From contig VMSV01000238.1 of NCBI GenBank assembly GCA_013791935.1, forward strand, positions 18,045-82,044: 64,000 bases of DNA. The letters are read 5' to 3'. Made by a program: the position numbers and the translations under genes. The DNA is from Desulfobacteraceae bacterium (GTDB taxonomy: Bacteria; Desulfobacterota; Desulfobacteria; Desulfobacterales; UBA5616). The first letter of the stretch is position 1, and each line of letters begins with the position of its first letter. Below, in pieces: positions 1-6,746 of this stretch. The notes under the pieces were generated by a model. The model searched no databases. It was not told the DNA's origin and worked only from the letters and a program-made list of their open reading frames with translations.

Positions 1-384
1 AGGCAGATGAACATGGTGTCCAGTTTGGGAAAGATTATGGACCCCCTGGCGGACAAGCTTCTGGTTTCCTCCTCTTTCATCATGTTGACGTCCCTGGGAT
101 GGATTCCGGCCTGGATCGTCTGCATTATCATCGGCAGGGAGCTTGCCATCACAGGGTTCAGGAATATTCTCGCGGAAAAAGGCAAGGATGTTTCGGCCTC
201 CGAGCTGGGAAAATACAAGACAGGGTTTCAGATCGCCGCCATCATTCCCCTGATGATCCACTATTCCTATTTAACCATTGATTTCCATGCCATCGGGTTT
301 TTCTTCCTGTGGGGCGCTCTGGTGTTGACCGTATGGTCTGCCGTGGATTACTTTGTGAGGTTCAGGAGCCTGATCGATTTCTAA
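1..384 (+). CDS. pgsA: CDP-diacylglycerol-glycerol-3-phosphate 3-phosphatidyltransferase, C-terminal part
   Basis: Makes phosphatidylglycerol phosphate from CDP-diacylglycerol and glycerol-3-phosphate in the inner membrane. The gene begins upstream of the window, and the frame is open from base 1. The first visible codon is the Arg that closes the AR part of the CDP-alcohol phosphotransferase motif; eight residues later comes G-x3-D-x3-D (GKIMDPLAD), the metal-binding half of the signature. Several hydrophobic segments follow and the protein ends in a normal short tail. A tRNA-Gly lies 81 bases downstream on the same strand, as in the pgsA-glyW-cysT order of E. coli, which supports the assignment and probable co-transcription. 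Confidence 0.93.
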   Translation, partial: RQMNMVSSLGKIMDPLADKLLVSSSFIMLTSLGWIPAWIVCIIIGRELAITGFRNILAEKGKDVSASELGKYKTGFQIAAIIPLMIHYSYLTIDFHAIGFFFLWGALVLTVWSAVDYFVRFRSLIDF

Positions 385-465
385 ATTTTTTGTTGACAAA
401 AAGATCATAAAAAATTAGATAAACGTCTCCCGTGCGGGAAAAGCGAGCCCACGGGAACCCATAGA

Positions 466-540
466 GCGGGAATAACTCAGTGGTAGAGTGCGACCTTGCC
501 AAGGTCGAAGTCGCGGGTTCAAATCCCGTTTCCCGCTCCA
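466..540 (+). tRNA. glyW: tRNA-Gly(GCC)
   Basis: Cloverleaf folds fully: acceptor GCGGGAA pairs with TTCCCGC, D-arm ACTC/GAGT, anticodon stem CGACC/GGTCG around loop TTGCCAA (anticodon GCC), T-stem GCGGG/CCCGT with TTCAAAT loop, encoded CCA. It is intact although the phage is integrated in its 3' end, because the phage attachment core restores the same bases. The symbol is by analogy with E. coli synteny. Confidence 0.97.
512..540 (+). repeat. attL core (29-bp direct repeat with 63078-63106)
   Basis: The last 29 bases of tRNA-Gly, covering T-stem, T-loop, acceptor and CCA, recur exactly at 63078-63106. The bases on either side differ, so this is the limit of identity. An integrase gene starts its stop codon 30 bases inside this end. 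This is the usual footprint of a tyrosine-integrase phage using a tRNA 3' end. Confidence 0.95.
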
Positions 541-570
541 ACTTATCAATATAAAATCGGGGATTTACGT

Positions 571-1782
571 TCATCCCCGATTCGTTTTTGGTGGCACCAC
601 CGTGGCACCACCCTTGAGTGGCACCACCTTCCCTTTTTTCTCAGCGGTAGCCTTCACAATATCAAAGGAAAAATCATCCACCTGGCAATATCGGTCAAAG
701 GCTTTGTTCGTTTCATGGCCGGATGATTCCTTAGCTTTTTCGCGGCCAAATTCCACCGCTCTCCATGTTGTGGTACTGTGCCGGGTCCCGCCATAAAGAT
801 CCACACCTTCAATCCCGAGATTCGTGCAAGCCTGCTTCCAGTATTTCCAAAAAAAGTGGACCCCGAAAGCCTGGTCAGCTTTTACACCCCTGGTCTTTGT
901 GGTGTGCCGGAAAAAAGGCATATCGGGATGGCCGGGGAATTCGGCTTTCATGTTTGAGATTTCGTCAATGTGGTAATCGAGCAAGCGGATACGGATTACC
1001 TTGTTTTTGTCTTTCTTCTTGGTAGGGCGCCAAAAGGTGATAATCCCGTTTTTGTGGTCAACATCTTTTTCTTTGATTTTTAGAAGATCACCCGGGCGGA
1101 TGTTGGTATGCAGACTCAGGATATCAATACCAAGCCATATTTTAGGATTGTCCACATAAGATATCGCGCGGACCTCTTCAATAATTTTAGCCTGGGTATC
1201 CATATCAACCATATTTCGATAGGCAAGCTGGTATGGGATATCCGGAATTTTCGGAGCCTGGGACAGCGTGATTATTTCAAGATCATCCACCAGGAAGTTG
1301 AAAAAGAAATCATGAAGGGCACTGGCGTGATTGTGGCGGGTCTTTTCGGAGATTCCTTTTATCATATAAAGGAACTCTTTAATATCGGCCTTCTTGATCG
1401 ATTTGACGTTTCTATCCTTAAAGAATTCTAGTGCCCGGACCATGTAATTTCGGATGTTACCGATGGATTTCATGCCGGTGCGTTCTTTTTCTTCAAGGAA
1501 TTGTTCAGCGAGGCCCGCGAATCCGAGTGGATTATCGGCTTGATAATCCCTCATGTCAAAAGATCCTTTGTCAGTTTCAAATCTGAGGCCCATCAGAAAC
1601 CGGCTTGCGGCCTGATAATGTTGAAACTGCCTTCTGACATTGCGCCCGAATTTAACTATGAAACGACGGGACGCTGCAATGGTTCGATGTTCCGGACAAA
1701 AAAGACCCTGCCTGCGTTCGTCATGCTCAAATGCAGAGCCACAAACAGGGCATTTATCTTTTGAATAAATTGACCCAAGCAT
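571..1782 (-). CDS. Tyrosine recombinase (phage integrase)
   Basis: Integrates and excises the phage at tRNA-Gly. About 403 aa. An N-terminal zinc-ribbon-like stretch (CPVCG and FCPEH) precedes a core-binding helical domain. The catalytic part shows NIRPGDLL (box I Arg), TRHSTTT (Arg-His of box II), SSGHET and a closing Tyr in FDRYCQ. The first His of the usual HxxR is Gly in this protein (GGTR). An upstream in-frame start exists at 1842, but the ATG at 1782 has a GGGGGG Shine-Dalgarno 5 bases away and keeps the zinc ribbon, so I prefer it. Its last codons (GATVVPP) are made by the direct repeats that look like integrase arm sites. Adjacent to attL, as expected. Confidence 0.95.
   Translation of the reverse strand: MLGSIYSKDKCPVCGSAFEHDERRQGLFCPEHRTIAASRRFIVKFGRNVRRQFQHYQAASRFLMGLRFETDKGSFDMRDYQADNPLGFAGLAEQFLEEKERTGMKSIGNIRNYMVRALEFFKDRNVKSIKKADIKEFLYMIKGISEKTRHNHASALHDFFFNFLVDDLEIITLSQAPKIPDIPYQLAYRNMVDMDTQAKIIEEVRAISYVDNPKIWLGIDILSLHTNIRPGDLLKIKEKDVDHKNGIITFWRPTKKKDKNKVIRIRLLDYHIDEISNMKAEFPGHPDMPFFRHTTKTRGVKADQAFGVHFFWKYWKQACTNLGIEGVDLYGGTRHSTTTWRAVEFGREKAKESSGHETNKAFDRYCQVDDFSFDIVKATAEKKGKVVPLKGGATVVPPKTNRG
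591..628 (+). repeat. Left arm-type integrase sites: three direct copies of GTGGCACCACC
   Basis: GTGGCACCACC occurs at 591-601, 602-612 and 618-628; the first two are back to back and the third is 5 bases on. One exact and one imperfect copy lie at 63024-63045, inside the other end. Copies at both ends at 33-90 bases from the core are what arm-type sites of a lambda-like integrase look like. They overlap the 3' end of the integrase gene. Confidence 0.75.
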
Positions 1783-1832
1783 ACAATCCCCCCATGTTTG
1801 GTTTATGGGGGCCATATTATATTTATGGGGGG
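1782..1832 (-). promoter_or_regulatory. Possible Shine-Dalgarno-sequestering hairpin in the integrase leader
   Basis: Read on the minus strand, the integrase Shine-Dalgarno (GGGGGG, 1788-1793) lies in ATGGGGGG. Two upstream copies of CCCCCAT (1805-1811) and CCCCCCAT (1825-1832) can each pair with it, the nearer with a 9-base loop. Pairing would hide the only ribosome site of the integrase. Inferred from sequence only. Confidence 0.45.
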
Positions 1833-1838
1833 ATGGTG

Positions 1839-2039
1839 TCAAATCGGTTTAATCTCATTAAGAGTTGTCAAAGCCAATTCCATGCATTGTTTTGCGTCAA
1901 GCCCATGGCTGGCAATAGATTCAAGGGCGTCTTTCATTTTTCTAAATTTATGCTCAAGAACCCTTGTTGAAAACGCTTCGCACTGATCAAAAACAACCGG
2001 GGGCATTTCATCCCAGGTTTTAACTATTTTGGGTCCCAT
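1839..2039 (-). CDS. Small hypothetical phage protein (66 aa)
   Basis: I do not recognise it. Predicted mostly helical and soluble, with two Cys and an acidic-basic middle (KFRKMKDALES). It starts 9 bases after the stop of the 139-aa gene and ends just before the integrase leader, so it is the penultimate gene of the leftward early operon. The Shine-Dalgarno is weak, which fits translational coupling with the gene before it. Confidence 0.6.
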   Translation of the reverse strand: MGPKIVKTWDEMPPVVFDQCEAFSTRVLEHKFRKMKDALESIASHGLDAKQCMELALTTLNEIKPI

Positions 2040-2048
2040 TTTTTTAGC

Positions 2049-2468
2049 TCAAGCCGCCAAATCAAAAGTTCTGAAAGATATCCCAGCCCCTTTAAAATCA
2101 ATTAAATATTGCCTCCGTAAGGCATCAAAAACGGTCTGAAGTTGCCTTCTCAATTCTGAGAAATCCCGAAATAAAATATCGCGGTAAGCGTTATCAACTT
2201 CAAAAAGTGAAAGCTGCTTGGGCTTCTTTTTCTCATTCGGGTCATACAGTAACATCCCCTTGTCCTTCACCTTATCAGCTACGAAAGTGATTGATGTCTC
2301 AACTTTCATACAGTTTTTTTCTTCCGAAAACTTGGCACTGAGATTTACGGTTAGAATTCCTTCTTCAATATTCAGATAGGCGTGATTTAGCGCCGTTTCA
2401 TAATCCAACAAGTGGCCGGTTAATTTTTCTCCTGTTAACTTCAGCACAGTTTTATTGATCGTTGTCAT
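2049..2468 (-). CDS. Hypothetical phage early protein (139 aa)
   Basis: Not recognised. The N-terminal half alternates polar and hydrophobic residues as in a beta domain (YLNIEEGILTVNLS, METSITF-like run), a KKKPKQLSLFE stretch links it to a helical C-terminus rich in Arg. The KKPKQLSLF piece resembles a sliding-clamp binding box (QLSLF), which I note as a hint only. Strong Shine-Dalgarno AAAGGAGGG sits just before the ATG. Part of the leftward early operon. Confidence 0.7.
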   Translation of the reverse strand: MTTINKTVLKLTGEKLTGHLLDYETALNHAYLNIEEGILTVNLSAKFSEEKNCMKVETSITFVADKVKDKGMLLYDPNEKKKPKQLSLFEVDNAYRDILFRDFSELRRQLQTVFDALRRQYLIDFKGAGISFRTFDLAA

Positions 2469-2504
2469 TTTCCCTCCTTTGATTAAGATTTAGGCTGTTT
2501 ATAC

Positions 2505-2544
2505 GGCTTGCACAGAGCCGCGACCGTTGAGACCTGTGCAAGCC
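2505..2544. repeat. Perfect 11-bp inverted repeat in the early operon
   Basis: GGCTTGCACAG (2505-2515) and CTGTGCAAGCC (2534-2544) are exact inverted repeats with an 18-base spacer, located in the only sizeable gap between the ASCH gene and the 139-aa gene. There is no T-run, so it is not a plain terminator; it may be an RNA hairpin controlling the downstream genes or a protein site. Confidence 0.6.
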
Positions 2545-2548
2545 AGGG

Positions 2549-2893
2549 TTAAAGGTATTCAAATTCAATTCGTGTAACCGGCTGAAGAACACCTAATTTT
2601 GTATTCATTTCATCGATAAAAAACTTTATAAATTCACTCCTGTTTATGTCTGGAAATCCCTCTTTCACAACATCTTCATCTGTAATCTGATTAAGCCGTT
2701 CGCTACGAACATCAGTTACGCGAATCAAGCCAAGTCGTTCTATTTTCTCACCATGCCTTAATCCCATACATTTTTTGCAACCCATGAGGACATCGCCGGG
2801 TTTAAGAAATTTCCACCCAAGACGGCGGGTGACAGTTTTTGACTTGTTAATAAACTGCTCAGTGGTGAGCGCAAAACTTATATTTCTTGGCAT
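2549..2893 (-). CDS. ASCH-domain-like phage protein
   Basis: 114 aa. The run TVTRRLGWKFLKPGD, the conserved basic CMGLRHGEKI segment and the closing VTRIEFEYL match the short phage ASCH-like proteins I know. ASCH is a small beta-barrel fold thought to bind RNA; its role in phages is not settled. Lies in the leftward early operon between the Gp49-like gene and a 139-aa gene. Start chosen at the first ATG, with a modest GGTAT ribosome site. Confidence 0.75.
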   Translation of the reverse strand: MPRNISFALTTEQFINKSKTVTRRLGWKFLKPGDVLMGCKKCMGLRHGEKIERLGLIRVTDVRSERLNQITDEDVVKEGFPDINRSEFIKFFIDEMNTKLGVLQPVTRIEFEYL

Positions 2894-2967
2894 TCTGATA
2901 CCTATAAATTATTAAACACTTGCCCGTGTGGTTGCTCTGTATAGGTGGAAAATCTTTCGAGCCTCAT

Positions 2968-3378
2968 CTATTGCTTAAGCCCGAACCTGCCCCACTGAAC
3001 CACAAACCCCAGGCACTTCCATATCGTATTTTTGATTCGGTTGAGGGCTATCTCCCTGCCTACAACTTCATCATAATTGGCAGGGTCCACACATGAAGCG
3101 GTTTCGTATTGCGTGAAACCGGTCAGCATTTTTGATTTAACCAGCGTGGTTTTTCCATCTTCAAGGTTCCGAGCTTCAGCAGTTCCAAGGAAGCTATCCA
3201 CCATGACCGGGTTAACCTTTGATGGATCTTCGCCCATGGGGAAAAACGCCCTTTCAAACGCTTCTTTCGGTCTCCATGAAACATGGTCGTCTTCATATTT
3301 CACTCCATAACCGGGTATGTCCCCTTGCATTTCCGGCCATGCCTCTACGATTTTCACACCTAAAAAAAATTGAGCCAT
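2968..3378 (-). CDS. Phage Gp49/Gp66-like protein
   Basis: 136 aa from the ATG at 3378, which has GGAGA upstream; an earlier in-frame ATG at 3417 lies inside the gene before it and is less likely. N-terminal part (YEDDHVSWRPKEAFERAF) is a small conserved phage motif. The C-terminal half (LTGFTQYETASCVDPANYD, then GREIALNRIKNTIWKCLGF) follows the pattern of the Gp49-like family (Phage_gp49_66). Function unknown; usually found in early operons beside integrase and repressor genes, as here. Confidence 0.75.
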   Translation of the reverse strand: MAQFFLGVKIVEAWPEMQGDIPGYGVKYEDDHVSWRPKEAFERAFFPMGEDPSKVNPVMVDSFLGTAEARNLEDGKTTLVKSKMLTGFTQYETASCVDPANYDEVVGREIALNRIKNTIWKCLGFVVQWGRFGLKQ

Positions 3379-3385
3379 TTTTGTT

Positions 3386-3568
3386 TTATTCTCCTTCCAG
3401 GTTGATGTTAAGTTCATTTATAAAATCTTGCGCCAAACAGTAGCCGTCACAGGTTGTTTCATCGTAATCCACTGTGCATTCTGCGGCTATTCCATTTTCC
3501 TTAATGAAGGCGTGAAGGACCCTTGCCAAATATTCAATCCTTGGTTCGTCCTCGCGTGGTGTAATCAT
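3386..3568 (-). CDS. Small hypothetical phage protein (60 aa)
   Basis: Acidic 60-aa protein with three Cys in ECTVDYDETTCDGYCLA, possibly a metal-binding or disulfide knot; I do not recognise a family. Its ATG overlaps the stop of the preceding gene (ATGA), a sign of translational coupling and of a real gene. Confidence 0.65.
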   Translation of the reverse strand: MITPREDEPRIEYLARVLHAFIKENGIAAECTVDYDETTCDGYCLAQDFINELNINLEGE

Positions 3569-3750
3569 GATTCACGCCTGTTCGCTCTCCGGGATGCCTT
3601 GACCATCTTCCGTTTATTTTTCCTGTCCACGGCATCCCCCTTTTTTTTAGAATGAAGGGCTTTCTTCGGTTTATTTTTTCGTGGTCTCCGCATATTCATT
3701 TCGGTAAGAGCGTCATACATCTGTTGTAAAGCCGCCAATTTTCGATACAT
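3565..3750 (-). CDS. Small very basic phage protein (61 aa)
   Basis: About a third of the residues are Lys or Arg, concentrated after residue 20 (RRPRKNKPKKALHSKKKGD). It looks like a disordered nucleic-acid-binding tail behind a short helix (YRKLAALQQMYDALTEM). Strong Shine-Dalgarno AAAGGAG six bases from the ATG. Overlaps the next gene by 4 bases. No family recognised. Confidence 0.65.
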   Translation of the reverse strand: MYRKLAALQQMYDALTEMNMRRPRKNKPKKALHSKKKGDAVDRKNKRKMVKASRRANRRES

Positions 3751-3762
3751 TTTATCTCCTTT

Positions 3763-3936
3763 CTATTTGGCCGCAAGCGTCAGAATCACAGGGACCGCCA
3801 TGGATACAATAATAAGAACGGCCAAGATGATCCTTTTCATCCACTCCCGCATTTCCTTCGCCCGTCTAATTTTCTGCATCTCAACGACGGTATGACGGAT
3901 AAAATACAAATCCCCGAACTTCCAATATTGCTCCAC
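3763..3936 (-). CDS. Small single-span membrane protein (57 aa, GTG start)
   Basis: Begins VEQYWKFGDLYFIRHTVVEM and ends in one hydrophobic helix (RIILAVLIIVSMAVPVILTL) after a basic, amphipathic segment, so the N-terminus is probably cytoplasmic. Start GTG at 3936 has GGGAGGT five bases upstream. First gene of the leftward early operon, right after a promoter-like sequence at 4065-4093. Function unknown; small inner-membrane proteins at this place are often exclusion factors, which is only a suggestion. Confidence 0.65.
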   Translation of the reverse strand: MEQYWKFGDLYFIRHTVVEMQKIRRAKEMREWMKRIILAVLIIVSMAVPVILTLAAK

Positions 3937-4064
3937 TTGGCACCTCCCTTTTTATTGACTTACCTTTTTGGCCTTCGTGCCTCCCGCGTGAGCAGTTCTC
4001 GCATGGCCGATCCCCTAACCGCACCCCAGCCATTCAAGGCGGGTTTGTTGATTAGGTTGTGTAG

Positions 4065-4093
4065 ATGATACACAAATATAATTGAATAATCAA
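4065..4093 (-). promoter_or_regulatory. Promoter for the leftward early operon
   Basis: On the minus strand TTGATT (-35) and TATCAT (-10) are 17 bases apart, in an AT-rich stretch, about 130 bases upstream of the 57-aa gene start and just after the hicBA terminator. Confidence 0.5.
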
Positions 4094-4128
4094 TAAGAAA
4101 AATACAAATAAAGATGTATTATGGGAAA

Positions 4129-4157
4129 CAAAAAAAACCCGGTCAAAAGACCGGGTT
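4129..4157 (-). terminator. Rho-independent terminator after hicBA
   Basis: Minus-strand stem AACCCGGTC, loop TTTT, GACCGGGTT, followed by a run of T. Nine perfect pairs. Placed 20 bases after the hicA stop codon. Confidence 0.93.
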
Positions 4158-4176
4158 CAATTATTGGGGGTGGGGC

Positions 4177-4410
4177 TTATTTACATTGGTTTAGATATTT
4201 GAAATATTTTTCACGGCTCATGTTTGCCGTGCGCATGTTGGATTTGATTATTTCTGTGTCAATTTCGCTATAAACCGGAATTATGACAGGGCGAGCAATT
4301 CCCTTTTTGGAATAAGAGCGATGGCTGCTGCTTTGGCGGACAAAAACAAAACCATCCTTAAAAAATACACATTCTAAAACCTTCCATCCTATGGGGGTTA
4401 TGCGTGGCAA
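4177..4410 (-). CDS. hicA: HicA-like mRNA interferase toxin
   Basis: 77 aa, the usual HicA length. HicA toxins cut mRNA through a double-stranded-RNA-binding-like fold with one catalytic His. Here the pattern is GFVFVRQSSSHRSY (the His), then RPVIIPVYSEID and a closing helix with NMSREKYFKYL, as in the family. The usual second conserved His near VPVH is replaced by Tyr (IPVYSE). Overlaps the upstream antitoxin gene by 13 bases. The order antitoxin-then-toxin is the less common one for hicAB but is known. Confidence 0.82.
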   Translation of the reverse strand: MPRITPIGWKVLECVFFKDGFVFVRQSSSHRSYSKKGIARPVIIPVYSEIDTEIIKSNMRTANMSREKYFKYLNQCK

Positions 4411-4718
4411 GCCTTTGTTCCAAGTTGATTCGCAAGGAGGTGGATGGGGATATTTATATAATCTTCTTGATTGGTGCTTGATGCAGGCGCTTCAGACGTT
4501 CTGAACCCGCACTGTTTTAAAACCTCGTTCAGGGTGCCCATCTCGATACTTGTGCTCAAAAACAAGGTCAAGGCATCTATAAGGCTATCACGGGCCTTTT
4601 TTTCTGTATCTCCCTGAGTCACTACATCAAGAATGGGGCATGATGCAATATACCACTTTCTTTTTTTTAAAAGCTTCACAGGCAGCCTAAACTTTAATTC
4701 AATTGTTAATTTTTGCAT
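4398..4718 (-). CDS. hicB: HicB-like antitoxin
   Basis: 106 aa. The degraded RNase-H-like HicB domain is clear: WYIASCPILDVVTQGDT followed by KARDSLIDALTLFL and GTLNEVLKQCGF. HicB binds and blocks HicA and, with a DNA-binding tail, represses the operon. The C-terminal tail here is short (INIPIHLLANQLG) with no obvious HTH or ribbon-helix-helix, so repression may come from another protein. Co-transcribed with a 71-aa gene upstream and hicA downstream. Confidence 0.85.
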   Translation of the reverse strand: MQKLTIELKFRLPVKLLKKRKWYIASCPILDVVTQGDTEKKARDSLIDALTLFLSTSIEMGTLNEVLKQCGFRTSEAPASSTNQEDYINIPIHLLANQLGTKACHA

Positions 4719-4721
4719 AGC

Positions 4722-4937
4722 TTATTCCTGTGTTTCATGGACATATTGGTACGCTGTAAGGGTGTTTCTCATGTCATCGCCTATCGCATTCCAGTCTTCT
4801 TGAAATGCGCGCATATCGGCTAAATTCCCAGAAGCATATAAATTATAATTATTAAGGGTTCCGCCAAGATCAAACAGTTTTGACAGTCCGCCAAGGAAGC
4901 TTGGTTTCGTAAATAAAAGGCAACTGTATCTGTTCAC
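4722..4937 (-). CDS. Small conserved protein at the head of the hicBA operon (71 aa)
   Basis: GTG start with AAAGGGGTG upstream. The run PSFLGGLSKLFDLGGTLNNY, then ADMRAFQEDWNAIGDD, is a pattern I have seen in small unnamed proteins next to toxin-antitoxin genes in proteobacteria; no function is known to me. Ends 3 bases before hicB, so the three genes form one operon. Confidence 0.7.
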   Translation of the reverse strand: MNRYSCLLFTKPSFLGGLSKLFDLGGTLNNYNLYASGNLADMRAFQEDWNAIGDDMRNTLTAYQYVHETQE

Positions 4938-5005
4938 TTTTTACACCCCTTTATTTACTTGAATCCTAAAGTAATATCGGTAAGTTCAATAATTTCTTTA
5001 ATTGG

Positions 5006-5021
5006 GCATAATTTATTATGC
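5006..5021. promoter_or_regulatory. Palindrome upstream of the hicBA operon (operator candidate)
   Basis: GCATAAT-TT-ATTATGC: perfect 7-base arms, 2-base spacer, 69 bases before the first start codon of the operon. Fits an autoregulatory operator. The rest of the gap 4938-5248 is AT-rich with no further gene that I can support. Confidence 0.5.
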
Positions 5022-5248
5022 GTAACTAATGCTCCAAACGATAGTTGTTCAGGGCAAAATTGTCAACTGGAGATTTTGCTGAGAGCCAGCCTCCGGACAC
5101 TGCAAGACCTTTAACACGATAGAAAATATTATTTTTACGAAAAAAAGTGCCATTGTTGAAGAAATTTTAATAAATGCCGATCATTTTAATTTTTAACTAT
5201 GGCGCATCAAAAAACGCACACCGGATAAAATCTCGAAGGTGTATGATT

Positions 5249-5683
5249 TTACACTGTGCCGGTTCGTTTTTTTATATCATACAGCCGGACCTCTTTTTCC
5301 AGCGACGCTTTTATTTCCGCCACCAGCTCCGGGAACGGTCTTTCCACCTCGGCATTCTCATTAATTTCCGCAATGCATTTCTTCAGCTCCGGGTATTCCT
5401 CCATAGCCTTTGTGGATAGGGTCCACTCGCCAGGGGCAGCGGTTGCTGTTGTGGAGGCTGGGGCTTTTTCACCAGTTAAAATCCAATCTACAGAAACGTT
5501 GCCAGCCGTAGCAATCTTTAACAACATAATCCCACCAGGAATCGATCCAGCTATATATTTTCTAAATAATTGATCTGATATCCCGGATTTTTTTGCAAAA
5601 GCGGCTATCGACTCATCTTTGTCGGCAAGGAGCTTTATTCTATCTGAAATTTCCAATGCTAAATTATAGTTGTATTTTTTCAT
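5249..5683 (-). CDS. CI-type phage repressor, HTH domain protein (144 aa)
   Basis: The N-terminal half is a lambda-repressor-like HTH (AAFAKKSGISDQLFRKYIAG, SVDWILTGE), as in phage CI N-terminal domains. It has an acidic helical tail instead of a S24 peptidase domain, so it should not be cut in a RecA/LexA way; induction would need another route. Divergent from the small HTH gene at 5720, with only 36 bases between the two starts, the layout of a lysogeny switch. Confidence 0.85.
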   Translation of the reverse strand: MKKYNYNLALEISDRIKLLADKDESIAAFAKKSGISDQLFRKYIAGSIPGGIMLLKIATAGNVSVDWILTGEKAPASTTATAAPGEWTLSTKAMEEYPELKKCIAEINENAEVERPFPELVAEIKASLEKEVRLYDIKKRTGTV

Positions 5684-5713
5684 TTGACATATTCAACTTT
5701 AATTGTGTATTAT
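5684..5713 (+). promoter_or_regulatory. Rightward promoter of the switch region
   Basis: TTGACA (5684-5689), 18-base spacer, TATTAT (5708-5713). The expected start of transcription falls at about 5720, the A of the ATG of the Cro-like gene, so this mRNA would be leaderless. The promoter begins at the repressor start codon, so both proteins could act here. Confidence 0.75.
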
Positions 5714-5719
5714 AACCAC

Positions 5720-5908
5720 ATGAACAGCATACCAGCATATATCAAAAATATTAGGAGCCGCCTGGGTCTGACGCAAACCGAATTTGCGGCGATGATCGGA
5801 AAGCGGCGCTATGTCATTTCCGATTACGAAACTGGTAGATCAAGCCCTCCAGGCAAGGTTCTTGTTAAGATTCAAGAGATCGAGAAAAAGGAACTTAACC
5901 CGGTGTAA
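5720..5908 (+). CDS. Cro-like HTH regulator (62 aa)
   Basis: A single XRE-type HTH: IRSRLGLTQTEFAAMIGKRR then ISDYETGRSSP. Start taken at 5720 because the earlier in-frame start lies inside the promoter and because the fold begins here. No Shine-Dalgarno is possible if transcription starts at the ATG, as for lambda cI made from PRM. Divergent from the repressor gene. It could equally be the true lysogeny repressor, with the 144-aa protein as its antagonist. Confidence 0.82.
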   Translation: MNSIPAYIKNIRSRLGLTQTEFAAMIGKRRYVISDYETGRSSPPGKVLVKIQEIEKKELNPV

Positions 5909-6023
5909 AGCAGTTTTTAAATGGCTCGTAAATCGTAAGGCATACGAATTCTGAATTTTCATAATATTTAAACTCTTAAAAATCAAGCGATATCCCCAAA
6001 ACCATTTTTTATGAGGTTAAAAA

Positions 6024-6227
6024 ATGCCAGATTTCGACATCGACAAATGCACGGAAGTTTTCAATATCCGCATCCCGGAAATTACGAAAAAGAATCTTGA
6101 TTCACTCCCACAAAATTTAAAGTCAAAACTCAAAGATTTGATTCTGAACGACATGGAATTGATCATTCACGAATCAAAGTTCAAGCCTGGGCAATATCTT
6201 AAAACGAACATTGAAGATTGTCTATGA
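6024..6227 (+). CDS. Small conserved phage protein (67 aa)
   Basis: Starts MPDFDIDKCTEVFNIRIPEI, with a helical middle and KFKPGQYLKT near the end. The beginning looks like an RHH or short beta-strand plus helix DNA-binding type (FNIRIPE), but I do not claim that. GAGG Shine-Dalgarno. First gene after the Cro-like gene in the rightward early operon. Confidence 0.6.
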   Translation: MPDFDIDKCTEVFNIRIPEITKKNLDSLPQNLKSKLKDLILNDMELIIHESKFKPGQYLKTNIEDCL

Positions 6228-6251
6228 ATACAATGTCATACTTTGTATTCA
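6225..6251. repeat. 9-bp perfect inverted repeat at the end of the 67-aa gene
   Basis: TGAATACAA (6225-6233) and TTGTATTCA (6243-6251) with a 9-base spacer, beginning at the stop codon. No T-run follows. Operator or attenuator are possible. Confidence 0.4.
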
Positions 6252-6353
6252 TCAACATATTGATTGAATCATTGGTTTAATCACAAGATGCGGGAAACCT
6301 TGACTTTTCATGTAGGGAGATCCTGACAAGGGAGAATGTTGAAAGGAGTTGAT

Positions 6354-6521
6354 ATGAAACAGGACAAAGAACGAGCGTGCGAAGAAATAGCGAAAATAAT
6401 AAAAACCTTATGTAACAAGCATGGTGTGGCCCCATTCTCGTTGAAACTTGGGAACCAGATAGACCACAGTCAAGGCGGCACCCAATGGGATGGAACTGTT
6501 AAGCTGACCATCGGTTGTTAA
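6354..6521 (+). CDS. Small hypothetical phage protein (55 aa)
   Basis: Start at 6354 is chosen for the GAAAGGAG Shine-Dalgarno 6 bases before it; an upstream ATG at 6336 has none. Polar N-terminal helix (ACEEIAKIIKTLCNKHGVAP) then a short beta-like tail (GGTQWDGTVKLTIGC). No family recognised. Ends in a 4-base convergent overlap with the next gene. Confidence 0.5.
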   Translation: MKQDKERACEEIAKIIKTLCNKHGVAPFSLKLGNQIDHSQGGTQWDGTVKLTIGC

Positions 6522-6682
6522 TCCGAATTCGCTTGAATATATGTTTTCTCTGCCCATTTAAGGCTTAGTAATATTCTTAACTGTAGGATGTCATTTAAGG
6601 ACACGTCGAATTCTTTAGTTAAATTTCTACATTCTAATAATAATTCTTTAAAGGCTGAATATTCGTTTTCGTTCATTAACAT
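6518..6682 (-). CDS. Small hypothetical protein on the opposite strand (54 aa)
   Basis: Start at 6682 follows AAAGGAAT. All-helical, leucine-rich (NEYSAFKELLLECRNLTKEF, DILQLRILLSLKWAEKTY). It is the only leftward gene inside the rightward early block and overlaps the end of the 55-aa gene by 4 bases. It could be a regulator or a chance ORF. Confidence 0.35.
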   Translation of the reverse strand: MLMNENEYSAFKELLLECRNLTKEFDVSLNDILQLRILLSLKWAEKTYIQANSD

Positions 6683-6746
6683 GATGGATTCCTTTTCTTT
6701 ACTAATAAATGGGCACATTTTACTTATCATTCATATCGGTCATATT

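Noticed and set aside
488..796. Plus-strand ORFs over the tRNA-Gly and integrase end
   Set aside because: They overlap a clear tRNA and the integrase 3' end and show no ribosome site or protein-like pattern.
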